Assembly (NCBI RefSeq): GCF_009852415.1
Contig: NZ_WOXS01000002.1
Coordinates: forward strand, 8,224,001 to 8,288,000
Origin: Streptomyces sp. Tu 3180
Lineage (GTDB): Bacteria; Actinomycetota; Actinomycetes; Streptomycetales; Streptomycetaceae
Direction: 5' to 3'
DNA: 64,000 nucleotides
In this document: positions 7,782 to 16,600 of the stretch, piece after piece
Layout of the letters: each line of letters begins with the position of its first letter
Position numbering within the stretch: position 1 is the first letter of the stretch
Position numbers and translations under genes: made by a program
The notes under the pieces: generated by a model
What the model was told of the DNA's origin: nothing
Database searches by the model: none
What the model saw: only the letters and a program-made list of their open reading frames with translations

Positions 7782-10700
7782 ATGAGCAGTGTGTCCCCGA
7801 GCCTTTCCACGGAAGCCGTGCACTCGTCCGCGGTTGCCGACTGTTTCTATTCGACGGCATGGGTCGAGGCGGAGGGGCCCTCAGGGGTTTCGCGGCCAGG
7901 TCCCCGTCTGCTGTTGTCGGATGCGGACGTCGATGCCGATCTGCCGGGCGGGTGGGTCAACCGCGCGGTGCGCGCCTCGGATTCGCTCGGCGACGTGCTC
8001 GCCGAGCAGGCCTGGAGCTGCGTGGCGGTCCTGAGCGACGGACGAGAAGCTGATGTGCCGGCGGGGCTGCGCGTGCTGCAAGCCTGTTCACAGGGGGTGC
8101 TTTCCTCCCCGTCCAGGGTGGTGTTCCTGCCGGCGCCGGGTGCGGCCGACGACGCGGGATTGTGGGGGCTGGCCCGGACTGCCCGGCTGGAGCGGCCCGA
8201 CCTGGCGGTTCACTGCATCGAGGCACCCAGGGAGCAGCTTTCCCGGGCGTTGACACTGAGCCGGAGCGACCGTCTGGAGGAGGACTACCGGTTCACCAGG
8301 ACCGGCGTCCTCGAAGTCCCGAGACTGCGACGGCACTTCGTCGGCGATGAAGGGTTCGCCGCCCGGCCGGATGCGACGTACGTGGTGAGCGGCGGGTCGG
8401 GAGCTCTGGGGCTGGTGGCGGCCGAGTTCTTGGCTCACCGGGGGGCGCGGCACGTAGTGCTGCTGTCCCGGTCGGCGCGCCCGGGATCTCCGGTGCCGCC
8501 CGCGGTCGCCGAACTGCGTCGGTCGGCGCGGGTCGAGTGGATGACCTGTGACGTGAGCGACCCGCGGAGTGTTCGTCGGGCGCGGGACGCCATCGCGAAG
8601 GCCGGTATGCCGGCGGTGGCGGGCGTCGTCCACGCCGCAGGCGTCCTGGCCGACGGCATGCTGGCGCACCAGTCGGAACAGAAGCTGAGGCAGGCTTACG
8701 GGGCCAAGGTCGACGGCGCGAAGAATCTTCGGAGCGTCTTCGCCCCGCCGGACTTCCTGGTGCTGTTCTCCTCGGCCGCCTCCCTCTTCGGGGCCGCCGG
8801 GCAGGCGAGCCATGCCGCGGCGAACGCGACGCTGGACGCGTTGGCCGAGTCCTGGTCGCTGCGGGGTGAGCCCGTTCTCTCCATCCAGTGGGGTGCGTGG
8901 TCCGACGCCGGCATCGCGGTGCGACACGGAGCGGTCGAACGCGCGAGGACCGCGGGCTTCGGAGCGATCGGCAACGATCTCGGGGCCACGGCGCTGAACC
9001 GGCTGCTCGCCGGGCCCGAGCGGGGAGTGGTCTGCGTCTCCCCGCTGGATTGGGACACGCTGTCGCTGAGGAGCCGTTTCGTTTCACGCTTCACCACCCG
9101 GCAGCGAACGGATGCGCCGGCGCCGCCGCCGGCGCTGGGCGACGTGGAACAGGTCGTACGCACGGCGGCCCGGGCAGCGGTGGGACGGCATGTCGAGGAC
9201 GACACCTCATTGGCCGACTCCGGCCTGGACTCGTTGGGAAGCGTATTGCTGCGAAACAGGATCGCGTCCGACCTGGAAGTCGTGCTGCCTCCGGCATTCG
9301 CCGTGGAGTCCGCAGATGTGCGCTCTCTGGTGGGGTACATCTTCGAGCAGCTACGAAGTCGATCGAGCGAGGGTGCGGCTACCCGGCACGAGCCCGCGTC
9401 ACGGAAGCCCGCGAGCCGGACGCGCACTGCTGCGCAGCCGCCCGCTTCACCGCGTCTGCCGGTCCTGGTCATAGGGGCAGGCCTGGGCGGTCTCGGATTC
9501 GCTCGACGACTGGAGAGGCTGGGCGTTGCGGCGATGATCCTGGAGAAGCGGGACCGTGTGGGCGGCGTATGGAGCTCACTTGCCAATGCGGATTCCAAAG
9601 TTCAAATCGATTCCCCAGCGTACAGTTTCGACAGCGCATCACCCGCGGTGCACGGCGACCATCGGTGGCGGGCGGTGTTCCCGGGCAGGGACGAGGTCCT
9701 CCAGCAGTCGAACTCCGTGGCGTCCGAACTGAAGGCACCGATTCACTTCAACTGTGAAGTGGTTTCCGTCAGGAAGGTGCGAGAGCAGGAATACGAGGCC
9801 GTATACCTCCAGCGCGGAGTCACCAAGTCCGTCCGCGTCTCAGGTGTCGCGGCTCTTACGGGCGGGCTCCACCTGCCCGTGCGGCACCGGTTTCGTGACG
9901 AGCACCTCTTTGCGGGGCATGTCGGACTGGGGGTCGCCGATGACACGCCGCCGGAAAAGTTCAAGAACGCATCGGTGGCGATTGTCGGACACGGTGCTTT
10001 CGCCCTGGAGAACATGCGCACCGCCCTGGAGAACGGTGCGCGGCATGTGACGATCATCTGCCGACGGCGGAACCTGGTCGTGTCCACTCTCTGCAACTGG
10101 CTGATCAACTCAAGCGAGGGAGCGACACCGCTCGATGACGTCGTCGACATCATGCGCCCGTTCTACGACCTCTGCGGCATCGACATAGCATCCCTTCCCT
10201 CGCTCTCCCGGGAGGCGGACGGAAGTTTCGTGCTGGATCAGTCGACGGTTCCGGCGGCCTCGGACGTCTACTTCCTGGCGCAGGCGCTCGGGAAGGTGAC
10301 CGTCATGGAGAGCGAGATCGATCACGTGTCGGCCCGTTCGGTCGTCACGGAGAGCGGGACGGAGGTGGAGGCCGACGTGCTGGTCAAGTGCCTGGGATCG
10401 CACACGGACCGGAGCGTCCTGACGAAGATCTTCGGCGAGGACAGCAGAGTCGAAGGGCTCTGGATCGACGGGGACCCCAATCTGTTCACCTACAACGACG
10501 GCGCGCAGATCCCCCGAAAGGCGAAATCCCTGCTCTGCTCGAGTTACGTGTTCTTCCTGCAGGCATTCGCTGAAGCTTACCTGCATTTCCGGGACAACCC
10601 TGCGGAGCTGAAAGCGCTGTTCGGCAGGATCGCTGTGGAGTCGTCGGAAAAGTCGTCCTCCGAACGACTGCTCGTAGAGTTGTGGGATTTCATCGAGCGC

Positions 10701-11675
10701 GCGAAGAAGAATGTCGCATCGCGAACTGCCGAGCTCTGCCCGTTCGACCGCTTCCAAAAGGAGCGGGAAGCGGAGTGGCGGGCGTACTCCGCGATGATGG
10801 GCGGAACGGAAGACGAGGGGGAGGGGCTTTGGAGCGTGATGTCCCCGACCGTGTCGCTGCTTCACCGGCGGGATCCCGCGTTCCCCGTGGAGCGACGTGT
10901 CCAGCATGACGGCTTCGGCCCGATGAGCATCTTCGTGCCGCGACGACACCGGGTGCTGTTCCTGCCGGGCCGGGGGACCGACGGACGTCTTTCCCGGGCC
11001 ATGCTGAAAAAGGCCGGTTGGACCAGGCGAGAAGATCTGGAGTTCGTCATTCCCGACGCTCCCTACGCGATGCCGGCGTTCACCGGTGTGGAGCAACTGA
11101 ACATCCGGGGCCTGGACTCCTTGGCCGAGGAGGGTCTCTACGACCTGACGGGAACCTATCGGGAGTGGAAGGCGGGCTTCTCGGAACTGTGGGACCAGTA
11201 CCACGACACTCCGGCCGGCCTGGCACCTGCTGATGCCGATGCCGAGGAGTCCTTGAACTCGGCCCTCCAGTACCTCAGGGCGGTCGCGGAAGAGCATGGG
11301 CCGTTCGCCGGTGTCGCTGGATTCGGCGAAGGCGCTGCGATGGCTTCGGCCGCTCTCCACCGTCAGGCTCGGGGGCGTGAGGTGGGACTGGGCGACGTAC
11401 GCTTCTTCATCGCGATGTCCGCATGGCGGTCACCTGCCCATGAGCGGGCTGGGATATTCGAGAAGCCCCGGCCCCTTGATGTTCCCGTGCTCCAGACGCT
11501 GGGTGAGAGAGAAGCGGAGGTGTTCCAGGCTGCTGCTCCGGTCTTCGGCCGGGACTTTCGCCAGGTGTTCGAACACAGGCATCTGGGAAAGCACGCCTAC
11601 CCTTCGCTCACGCGTGGTCTCGATCACAAGCTGAACCGCCTGCTTCATGCCGCATTCAGCCCCGATCTTCCGTGA
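7782..11675 (+). CDS. KR-ACP-flavin monooxygenase-hydrolase-like fusion protein
   Basis: This 1297-residue protein begins with a ketoreductase structural subdomain ('FYSTAWVEA') and a KR Rossmann domain ('GGSGALG' near residue 200). In the KR active-site segment 'GQASHAAAN' the usual Tyr is His344, so reduction is doubtful. An ACP follows, with Ser near 484 in 'DSGLDSLGS'. Next comes a class B flavin monooxygenase with two dinucleotide sites ('GAGLGGLG' near 562, 'GHGAFALE' near 735). From about 1055 there is an FSH1-like alpha/beta hydrolase fold, but the nucleophile elbow reads 'GFGEGAAMA', with Gly1182 where Ser is expected; the C-terminal 'GKHAYP' histidine remains. There is no KS. In-line FMOs of trans-AT systems can insert oxygen (Baeyer-Villiger) into ACP-bound chains; a similar job here is inference. 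Confidence 0.85.
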   Translation: MSSVSPSLSTEAVHSSAVADCFYSTAWVEAEGPSGVSRPGPRLLLSDADVDADLPGGWVNRAVRASDSLGDVLAEQAWSCVAVLSDGREADVPAGLRVLQACSQGVLSSPSRVVFLPAPGAADDAGLWGLARTARLERPDLAVHCIEAPREQLSRALTLSRSDRLEEDYRFTRTGVLEVPRLRRHFVGDEGFAARPDATYVVSGGSGALGLVAAEFLAHRGARHVVLLSRSARPGSPVPPAVAELRRSARVEWMTCDVSDPRSVRRARDAIAKAGMPAVAGVVHAAGVLADGMLAHQSEQKLRQAYGAKVDGAKNLRSVFAPPDFLVLFSSAASLFGAAGQASHAAANATLDALAESWSLRGEPVLSIQWGAWSDAGIAVRHGAVERARTAGFGAIGNDLGATALNRLLAGPERGVVCVSPLDWDTLSLRSRFVSRFTTRQRTDAPAPPPALGDVEQVVRTAARAAVGRHVEDDTSLADSGLDSLGSVLLRNRIASDLEVVLPPAFAVESADVRSLVGYIFEQLRSRSSEGAATRHEPASRKPASRTRTAAQPPASPRLPVLVIGAGLGGLGFARRLERLGVAAMILEKRDRVGGVWSSLANADSKVQIDSPAYSFDSASPAVHGDHRWRAVFPGRDEVLQQSNSVASELKAPIHFNCEVVSVRKVREQEYEAVYLQRGVTKSVRVSGVAALTGGLHLPVRHRFRDEHLFAGHVGLGVADDTPPEKFKNASVAIVGHGAFALENMRTALENGARHVTIICRRRNLVVSTLCNWLINSSEGATPLDDVVDIMRPFYDLCGIDIASLPSLSREADGSFVLDQSTVPAASDVYFLAQALGKVTVMESEIDHVSARSVVTESGTEVEADVLVKCLGSHTDRSVLTKIFGEDSRVEGLWIDGDPNLFTYNDGAQIPRKAKSLLCSSYVFFLQAFAEAYLHFRDNPAELKALFGRIAVESSEKSSSERLLVELWDFIERAKKNVASRTAELCPFDRFQKEREAEWRAYSAMMGGTEDEGEGLWSVMSPTVSLLHRRDPAFPVERRVQHDGFGPMSIFVPRRHRVLFLPGRGTDGRLSRAMLKKAGWTRREDLEFVIPDAPYAMPAFTGVEQLNIRGLDSLAEEGLYDLTGTYREWKAGFSELWDQYHDTPAGLAPADADAEESLNSALQYLRAVAEEHGPFAGVAGFGEGAAMASAALHRQARGREVGLGDVRFFIAMSAWRSPAHERAGIFEKPRPLDVPVLQTLGEREAEVFQAAAPVFGRDFRQVFEHRHLGKHAYPSLTRGLDHKLNRLLHAAFSPDLP

Positions 11676-11744
11676 CGGCCGCCGGGCCCGCCGGACGAAG
11701 CCGGCGACGCAGGGCTGCGTCGTTCTCGTGGGGGGCCGGTTTGA

Positions 11745-11936
11745 TCACCTGATGTCCGAGGCGGCCGAGGGCCCGGCGGTTTTGCGGGCGTGGTGGCGGA
11801 GGCCGGCGGCGATGTCTGCGCGGCCGGTGAGCCGGAGAGGGCCGATGACCAGGTTCCTGGGGGCGGCCACGGCTCGGGGTGTGGTTCCGGCCCTCACTCG
11901 GGAGGCGTCTTCTTCGTGGGTGCGGACCCTGCGCCT
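11745..11936 (-). mobile_element. C-terminal remnant of an ISAs1/IS4-type transposase
   Basis: On the minus strand this stretch reads 'VRTHEEDASRVRAGTTPR', then 'RNLVIGPLRLTG' and 'AAGLRHHARK' before a stop. This is the usual C-terminal end of DDE transposases of the ISAs1/IS4 type in Streptomyces. No N-terminal part is present, so it cannot be active. It lies between the convergent ends of the polyketide locus and the phenolic-lipid operon, and probably marks an old insertion at that junction. Confidence 0.65.
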
Positions 11937-11942
11937 GCCGGT

Positions 11943-12971
11943 TCACGTCCCCGCCGGGCGCGCCAGCGCGTCGACGGTCGCGGAGAACAGCCGTGGCAGC
12001 CGCTGCGCCGTGGGCACCAGCGCGGCGCGGACCGGAGGCATCCTCGTCGCGCCGAGCAGCGCCCGGGTCAGCCAGCGGTAGCGCCGGGTGAGCCGTCGCC
12101 ACTCCCGCTCGTACGCTGCCGGGTCGTTGCCGATGACCGCGCGCACCGCCGCCGGGGCCTGCGCGAGCGCCAGCGCGATGCCCTCGCCGGTCAGCGCGTC
12201 GACGTAACCGGCCGCGTCGCCGACGAGCAGCACCCGGCCGGCGGTGCGCGCGCTCGTGTCCTGGCGGAGCGGCCCCGCCCCGCGCACCGGCCCGACGGGC
12301 CCGGCTCCGGCCAGCCGCTCCCGCAACTCGGGGAAGGCGGCGAGGTGGTCGTCGTACGGTCCGCGGCCGGAGGTGAGCACCGCGACGCCTACGAGGTCGT
12401 CGCCCACCGGGGTCACGTAGGCCTCCGCGTCACGGGCCCAGTGCACCTCGACGCGGTCGCTCCAGGGGGCGAGCGCGTAGTGGCGGCGCAGCCCGTGCCG
12501 CCGGTGGGCCCGACGCGGCCGGTGCAGGCCCAGGGACCGGCGGATCGGCGAGTGCAGGCCGTCCGCGGCGACGAGGTGGCCGGCACGGGTGCCGTCGACC
12601 ACCACACCGTCCTCGTCCTGCTCGACACGGCGCACGGTGCGCTGCTCGACCCGCACGCCGGCGGCCAGCACCACCTCTCGCAGCGCCGCGTGCAGGGCGG
12701 TGCGACGTACCCCGCGGCCCGGCCCCGCCCGGAAGTCGGCGTCGACCCGGCGCGGCCCGCAGACGTACCCGATGCCCCGCAGGTCGTGTCCCGGCGGGTG
12801 CACACCGAGCGCTGCCAGGGCGGCGACGGCACCCGGCATCAGACCCTCGCCGCACGCCTTGTCGACGGTACCGGCGCGCTGCTCCCAGACGGCGACCTCG
12901 AGGCCCGCCCGAGCCGCGTGCAACGCCGTGGCGAGACCTGCCGGCCCCCCTCCGACGACGAGCAGATCCAT
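11943..12971 (-). CDS. FAD-dependent oxidoreductase, SrsC-like
   Basis: This 342-residue flavoprotein has an N-terminal FAD Rossmann motif ('VVGGGPAGLATAL'), the 'KACGEGLMPG' segment of geranylgeranyl-reductase/monooxygenase-like flavoproteins, and the second FAD site 'VLLVGDAAGYVDALTGEG'. It is the last gene of the operon. By position after the type III PKS and the methyltransferase it matches SrsC of the Streptomyces griseus srsABC phenolic lipid operon, which hydroxylates the alkylresorcinol ring toward a quinone. The reaction is inferred from that gene order. Confidence 0.8.
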   Translation of the reverse strand: MDLLVVGGGPAGLATALHAARAGLEVAVWEQRAGTVDKACGEGLMPGAVAALAALGVHPPGHDLRGIGYVCGPRRVDADFRAGPGRGVRRTALHAALREVVLAAGVRVEQRTVRRVEQDEDGVVVDGTRAGHLVAADGLHSPIRRSLGLHRPRRAHRRHGLRRHYALAPWSDRVEVHWARDAEAYVTPVGDDLVGVAVLTSGRGPYDDHLAAFPELRERLAGAGPVGPVRGAGPLRQDTSARTAGRVLLVGDAAGYVDALTGEGIALALAQAPAAVRAVIGNDPAAYEREWRRLTRRYRWLTRALLGATRMPPVRAALVPTAQRLPRLFSATVDALARPAGT

Positions 12972-12981
12972 GTGTGCCCCC

Positions 12982-13500
12982 TCAGGCCAGCCGCGTCAGG
13001 GCGGCGTTCTCGACGCGGACGCGGGTGGCGAGCAGGAACCCGTTCAGCACGGTGAAGACGACCGCTGTGATCCAGGCCGAGTGCACCAGCGGGAGCGCGA
13101 GCCCCTCGACGACGACGGCGAGGTAGTTCGGGTGCGGGAGCCGTCGGTAGGGGCCGCCGGTCACGCGCGCAGCGCCGGGCACGACGATCACCCGGGTGTT
13201 CCACTGCCGGCCCAGGACGGCGATGCACCACCAGCGCAGTGCCTGAGAGGCCGCGACGAGGGCGAGCATGGCCCAGGCGAGGACCGGTACGGTGTCCGGC
13301 CGCCGCACCCACACCTCCACGAGCGCGCCGGCGAGCAGACCCGTGTGCAGCACCACCATGAACGGGTAGTGGCCCCGCCCGGCCTCCACGCCGCCCTGCG
13401 CGACGCTCCAGACGGCGTTGCGGTGGGACACGACCAGTTCGGCGACCCGCTCCAGGCCGACGGCCAGGACCAGGGCGGTGAACAGAACCTCGCCGCTCAC
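12982..13500 (-). CDS. Membrane methyltransferase of the isoprenylcysteine carboxyl methyltransferase type (SrsB-like)
   Basis: This 172-residue integral membrane protein has about four hydrophobic segments and the SAM-binding C-terminal pattern of ICMT-family enzymes: 'GGPYRRLPHPNYLAVVVE' and 'LLATRVRVENAAL'. It starts at a GTG 3 bp after the type III PKS stop. In the srs pathway the equivalent protein O-methylates the alkylresorcinol made by the type III PKS. The adjacency to the PKS and flavoprotein genes makes that role likely here. Confidence 0.85.
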   Translation of the reverse strand: MSGEVLFTALVLAVGLERVAELVVSHRNAVWSVAQGGVEAGRGHYPFMVVLHTGLLAGALVEVWVRRPDTVPVLAWAMLALVAASQALRWWCIAVLGRQWNTRVIVVPGAARVTGGPYRRLPHPNYLAVVVEGLALPLVHSAWITAVVFTVLNGFLLATRVRVENAALTRLA

Positions 13501-13503
13501 CTC

Positions 13504-14586
13504 TCATCCTCCCGGGGCGCGCAGGAGCACGAGTTCGGAGCAGAAGCCCGGGCCCAGGGCGAGCATGAGCCCGTGGGAGCCGGGCCGCGGAGGACGGCCG
13601 GCGAGCGTGTCCGCCAGGACGTGCAGCACCGAGGAGGAGGACAGGTTGCCGATCCGGCGCAGCGAGTCCCAGGTCGCCCCCAGGGCGTCACGCTCGATCC
13701 CGAGCACGTCCTGCAGCGCTTCCAGGACCTTGGGACCGCCCGGGTGCGCGACGTACCAGCCGACGTCGTCGTTGGTGAGGCCGTGGTCGGCGAGGAAGCC
13801 GCGGACGTCGTCGCCGACGTACCGGCGCACCAGGTCGGGGACCGAGGAGTCGAGCACGATCTTGAACCCACCGGAACCGACGTCCCAGCCCATCGTGCGT
13901 TCCGAGTCGGGATAGAGACGACTGCGCGAGGCGAGGACCTCGGGGCGGGCGGGGTCGTCGGACCGTGCGAGCGGATGCCCGGAGCCGACTGCGACCACCG
14001 CCGCTGCGCCGTCCCCGAACAGGCCGCTCGCCACGAGATTGGCGACCGAGGTGTCCTCGCGCTGGAGCGTGAGCGAGCACAACTCGACCGACATCAGCAC
14101 CGCGACCCCCTCCGGGCAGCCGCGCAGCAGGTCGTGCAGGCGTGCGATGCCGGCCGCACCGGCGACACAGCCGAGGCCGACCAGGGGCATGCGCACCACG
14201 TCGGGACGCAGCCCGATCTCCGCCGCGATCCGGGCTTCGAGCGAGGGGACGGCCAGACCGGTCACCGTGCACGACACGATGAAGTCGACGTCGGTCGGCG
14301 TGAGGCCGACGTCCTTGAGCGCGCTGACGATCGCGCGACCGCCCAGCTCGACGCCCATCCGGATGAAGACGTCGTTCGACCGGCCGAAGTCCCCGAGGCG
14401 GGCGTACTCCTCCAGCGACAGCACGGTGTGCCGGGTCTCGACGCACATGTTGCGGTGGAACCGCTCGACGACGCCGCGGTCGACCGCACCCTCGACCAGC
14501 GCGCCGGTGAAGGACTCGGTGATCTCCTCCTGCCGGTGGCAGTGCTCGGGCAGGACACCGCAGACACTGAGGACGCGCATGGTCAT
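13504..14586 (-). CDS. Type III polyketide synthase, alkylresorcinol/alkylpyrone synthase-like
   Basis: This 360-residue chalcone-synthase-fold protein has the full catalytic triad: Cys140 in 'GLGCVAGAAG', His281 in 'YVAHPGGP' and Asn314 in 'RRIGNLSSSS'. The 'GCVAGAAG' variant is typical of bacterial alkylresorcinol and alkylpyrone synthases that extend long acyl starters with malonyl-CoA, as SrsA does. Its ATG overlaps the stop of the upstream flavoprotein gene (ATGA). Together with the methyltransferase and flavoprotein downstream it forms an srsABC-like core. The starter unit and cyclisation mode cannot be deduced from sequence alone. Confidence 0.9.
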   Translation of the reverse strand: MTMRVLSVCGVLPEHCHRQEEITESFTGALVEGAVDRGVVERFHRNMCVETRHTVLSLEEYARLGDFGRSNDVFIRMGVELGGRAIVSALKDVGLTPTDVDFIVSCTVTGLAVPSLEARIAAEIGLRPDVVRMPLVGLGCVAGAAGIARLHDLLRGCPEGVAVLMSVELCSLTLQREDTSVANLVASGLFGDGAAAVVAVGSGHPLARSDDPARPEVLASRSRLYPDSERTMGWDVGSGGFKIVLDSSVPDLVRRYVGDDVRGFLADHGLTNDDVGWYVAHPGGPKVLEALQDVLGIERDALGATWDSLRRIGNLSSSSVLHVLADTLAGRPPRPGSHGLMLALGPGFCSELVLLRAPGG

Positions 14587-15764
14587 GCTGGCTCCTGAGG
14601 TCGGCCGGCCGGACGGACGGGTGTGAGGAACGCCCGGCCGAGGCCGAGCGCGACGGTGGGGGTGAGCCGGCCCCGGGCGAGACCGAGTTCGACGAGGTCG
14701 TCGAAGACGCGCCGGTCGGCGGCCGAGGCCCGCAGCCCGGCCTCGACGACACCGGTGGTACGGGCGAGCCGGGCGGCCAGAGCGGTGTGGCGCAGGTGGG
14801 GCAGCAGGATCCGGCGGGTGACGCGGGCGTACCGCTCTCCCGTCCGCTCGGGCCGTCCCTCACGCAGGGCTGCGGCGGCGGAACGACCGGCCGCGATCCC
14901 GGTGGCCACGGCGTGGTGGATGCCCTCCCCGGTCAAGGGGTTCACCAGGCAGGCGGCGTCGCCCGCGAGCAGCACGCGGCCGGCCGGAGGGCGCCAGCGC
15001 GCCGTCGAGAGCGGCAGGAGGTGCCCGGCCCAGTCCTGCCCCTCCCCGGCCGCACCGGGCAGGAGCGCCTCCAGCCGCTCGAACAGCTGGGCACGGGTCG
15101 GTGCCGGCCGGTCCCCGTGGAGGACCTCGCCGTACCCGACGTTCGCGTGACCGTCACCGCAGTCGAAGGACCAGGCGTACGACGGCTGATGGCGGGTGCC
15201 GAACTCGATGACCTGTGCGCCGCGCCGCCCGGGTGCGACCGGGGCGTAGCCGCGCAGCGCCAGGGCCAGCGGACCGTGGGACCGGCCCAGCGCGCGTCGG
15301 ACGACCGAGTGTTCGCCGTCGGCGCCGACCACGACCGCGGCGCAGACCTCCCCGTCCAGGACCACCGCGTCGGTGCGCTGCCGCAGATCGCGGACGCGGT
15401 GCCGCAGGAGCCGGGCGCCTGCGGCGACGGCCGCGTCGACCAGTCGGGCATCGAGGATCCGGCGCGGCACCACCCACGCCGGGCGGGCCATGCGCCGCTC
15501 GGCGACCAGGCCGCCCCGGCCGAGACGGAGGCGCTCGACCGGGACCCGGTCGTCGACGAGACCGGTGACGCCGACCTCGGCGAGGAGGTCGAGGACGTGT
15601 GGGGCCACCCCGTCGCCGCAGGCTTTGTCCCGCGGGAAGTCCGCCCGGTCCACAAGGGCGACGCGCAGGCTCGCGTCGGCGTGCAGCGCGCCCAGGGCGG
15701 CGGCGGCGCCCGCCGGTCCGGCGCCGACCACCGCGAGGTCCCAGCGAGTGGATGCGGGCGCCAT
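14583..15764 (-). CDS. Geranylgeranyl reductase-family flavoprotein
   Basis: This 393-residue protein has the FAD motif 'VVGAGPAGAAAALGAL', the family segment 'DKACGDGVAPHVLDLL', and 'LLAGDAACLVNPLTGEGI'. This order is typical of the geranylgeranyl reductase (GGR/ChlP) family, whose members reduce isoprenoid side chains. The ATG at 15764 overlaps the stop of the UbiA gene upstream. Neighbouring prenyltransferase and type III PKS genes suggest it reduces a prenyl chain attached to the phenolic lipid or a quinone. A ring hydroxylase or dehydrogenase role is the main alternative. Confidence 0.85.
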   Translation of the reverse strand: MAPASTRWDLAVVGAGPAGAAAALGALHADASLRVALVDRADFPRDKACGDGVAPHVLDLLAEVGVTGLVDDRVPVERLRLGRGGLVAERRMARPAWVVPRRILDARLVDAAVAAGARLLRHRVRDLRQRTDAVVLDGEVCAAVVVGADGEHSVVRRALGRSHGPLALALRGYAPVAPGRRGAQVIEFGTRHQPSYAWSFDCGDGHANVGYGEVLHGDRPAPTRAQLFERLEALLPGAAGEGQDWAGHLLPLSTARWRPPAGRVLLAGDAACLVNPLTGEGIHHAVATGIAAGRSAAAALREGRPERTGERYARVTRRILLPHLRHTALAARLARTTGVVEAGLRASAADRRVFDDLVELGLARGRLTPTVALGLGRAFLTPVRPAGRPQEPA

Positions 15765-16600
15765 CAGCCGGCCGCCACGAGCAGCACGACGTCGAGCAGG
15801 GCGACGGCCACCGCGGCCCGGAAGGGAACACGGCCGCGGGCGGCCGACGTGAGCACCACGAGGACCGCCACCAGGGCCAGGACCGCCGGCGCCCATGCCG
15901 GAGGGGGCCCGGCGGGCCCCAGCACGGCCAGCAGTGAGGCGGCGGACAGCAGCACGACGGCCAGGATGCGCGAGCGGCGCTCGCCGATCCGGTGCGGCAG
16001 GCCGCGGACGCCGGTGCGTTCGTCGTCGGCGAGGTCGGGCAGCGTGTTGAGCAGGTGTGCCCCGACACCGAGCGCGGCTCCGGCGCCGGTCATCCACAGC
16101 GGCGCCCAGGCCGGGGCGGGGCCGGCGAGGGTGACGACCGAGGGCAGCGTCCCGAAGGCACTGGCGTACGGCGCCCACGACCACCAGGTCGCCTTGAGCC
16201 CCAGGTTGTAGGCGTGGCCCGCGCCGGCGCCGAGGACGACGTTGACCAGCGCGCTGCGCCAGCCGGCGAGCGCGGACAGCACGATGCAGGCGAGTCCGGC
16301 CACGGCCAGGGCGCGCACCACCCAGCCGACCGGGAGGGCTCCGGTGACCAGCGGTTTGCCGGTCCGGCCGACGGCGCGGTCGCGAGGAAGGTCCCGCAGG
16401 TCGTTGCCCCAACCGATCGTGAGCTGGCCGGCGAGCACCGCCGCGGTGACGACGGCGGAATCGAGCGGGTGCAGGTCGCTGCGGAGCGCGAGCAGGCCCG
16501 CGATGGCGGCGACCGCCAGGGCCGGCCCGCCGTGGGCGGCGGCGAGCAGCGCCGGCACGGGCGGCGGCCCGGGGCGCGTCGGTGCTGCGCCGGTGGTCAC
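15764..16600 (-). CDS. UbiA-family prenyltransferase
   Basis: This 278-residue protein with about eight to nine membrane segments has both UbiA aspartate motifs: 'NDLRDLPRD' (Asn66, Asp67, Asp70, Asp74), which binds the prenyl diphosphate through magnesium, and 'DLADDERTGVRG' in the second half. These enzymes attach isoprenyl groups to aromatic rings in the membrane. The GTG at 16600 overlaps the upstream epimerase stop (GTGA), and its TGA overlaps the next ATG. This suggests the operon product is a prenylated or otherwise isoprenoid-linked aromatic. Neither acceptor nor chain length is visible. Confidence 0.9.
   Translation of the reverse strand: MTTGAAPTRPGPPPVPALLAAAHGGPALAVAAIAGLLALRSDLHPLDSAVVTAAVLAGQLTIGWGNDLRDLPRDRAVGRTGKPLVTGALPVGWVVRALAVAGLACIVLSALAGWRSALVNVVLGAGAGHAYNLGLKATWWSWAPYASAFGTLPSVVTLAGPAPAWAPLWMTGAGAALGVGAHLLNTLPDLADDERTGVRGLPHRIGERRSRILAVVLLSAASLLAVLGPAGPPPAWAPAVLALVAVLVVLTSAARGRVPFRAAVAVALLDVVLLVAAG

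Noticed and set aside
11790..14598. Long plus-strand open frames opposite the flavoprotein, methyltransferase and type III PKS genes
   Set aside because: They are rich in Arg, Pro, Gly and Ala and mirror the real genes; the minus-strand frames show complete catalytic motifs and operon overlaps.
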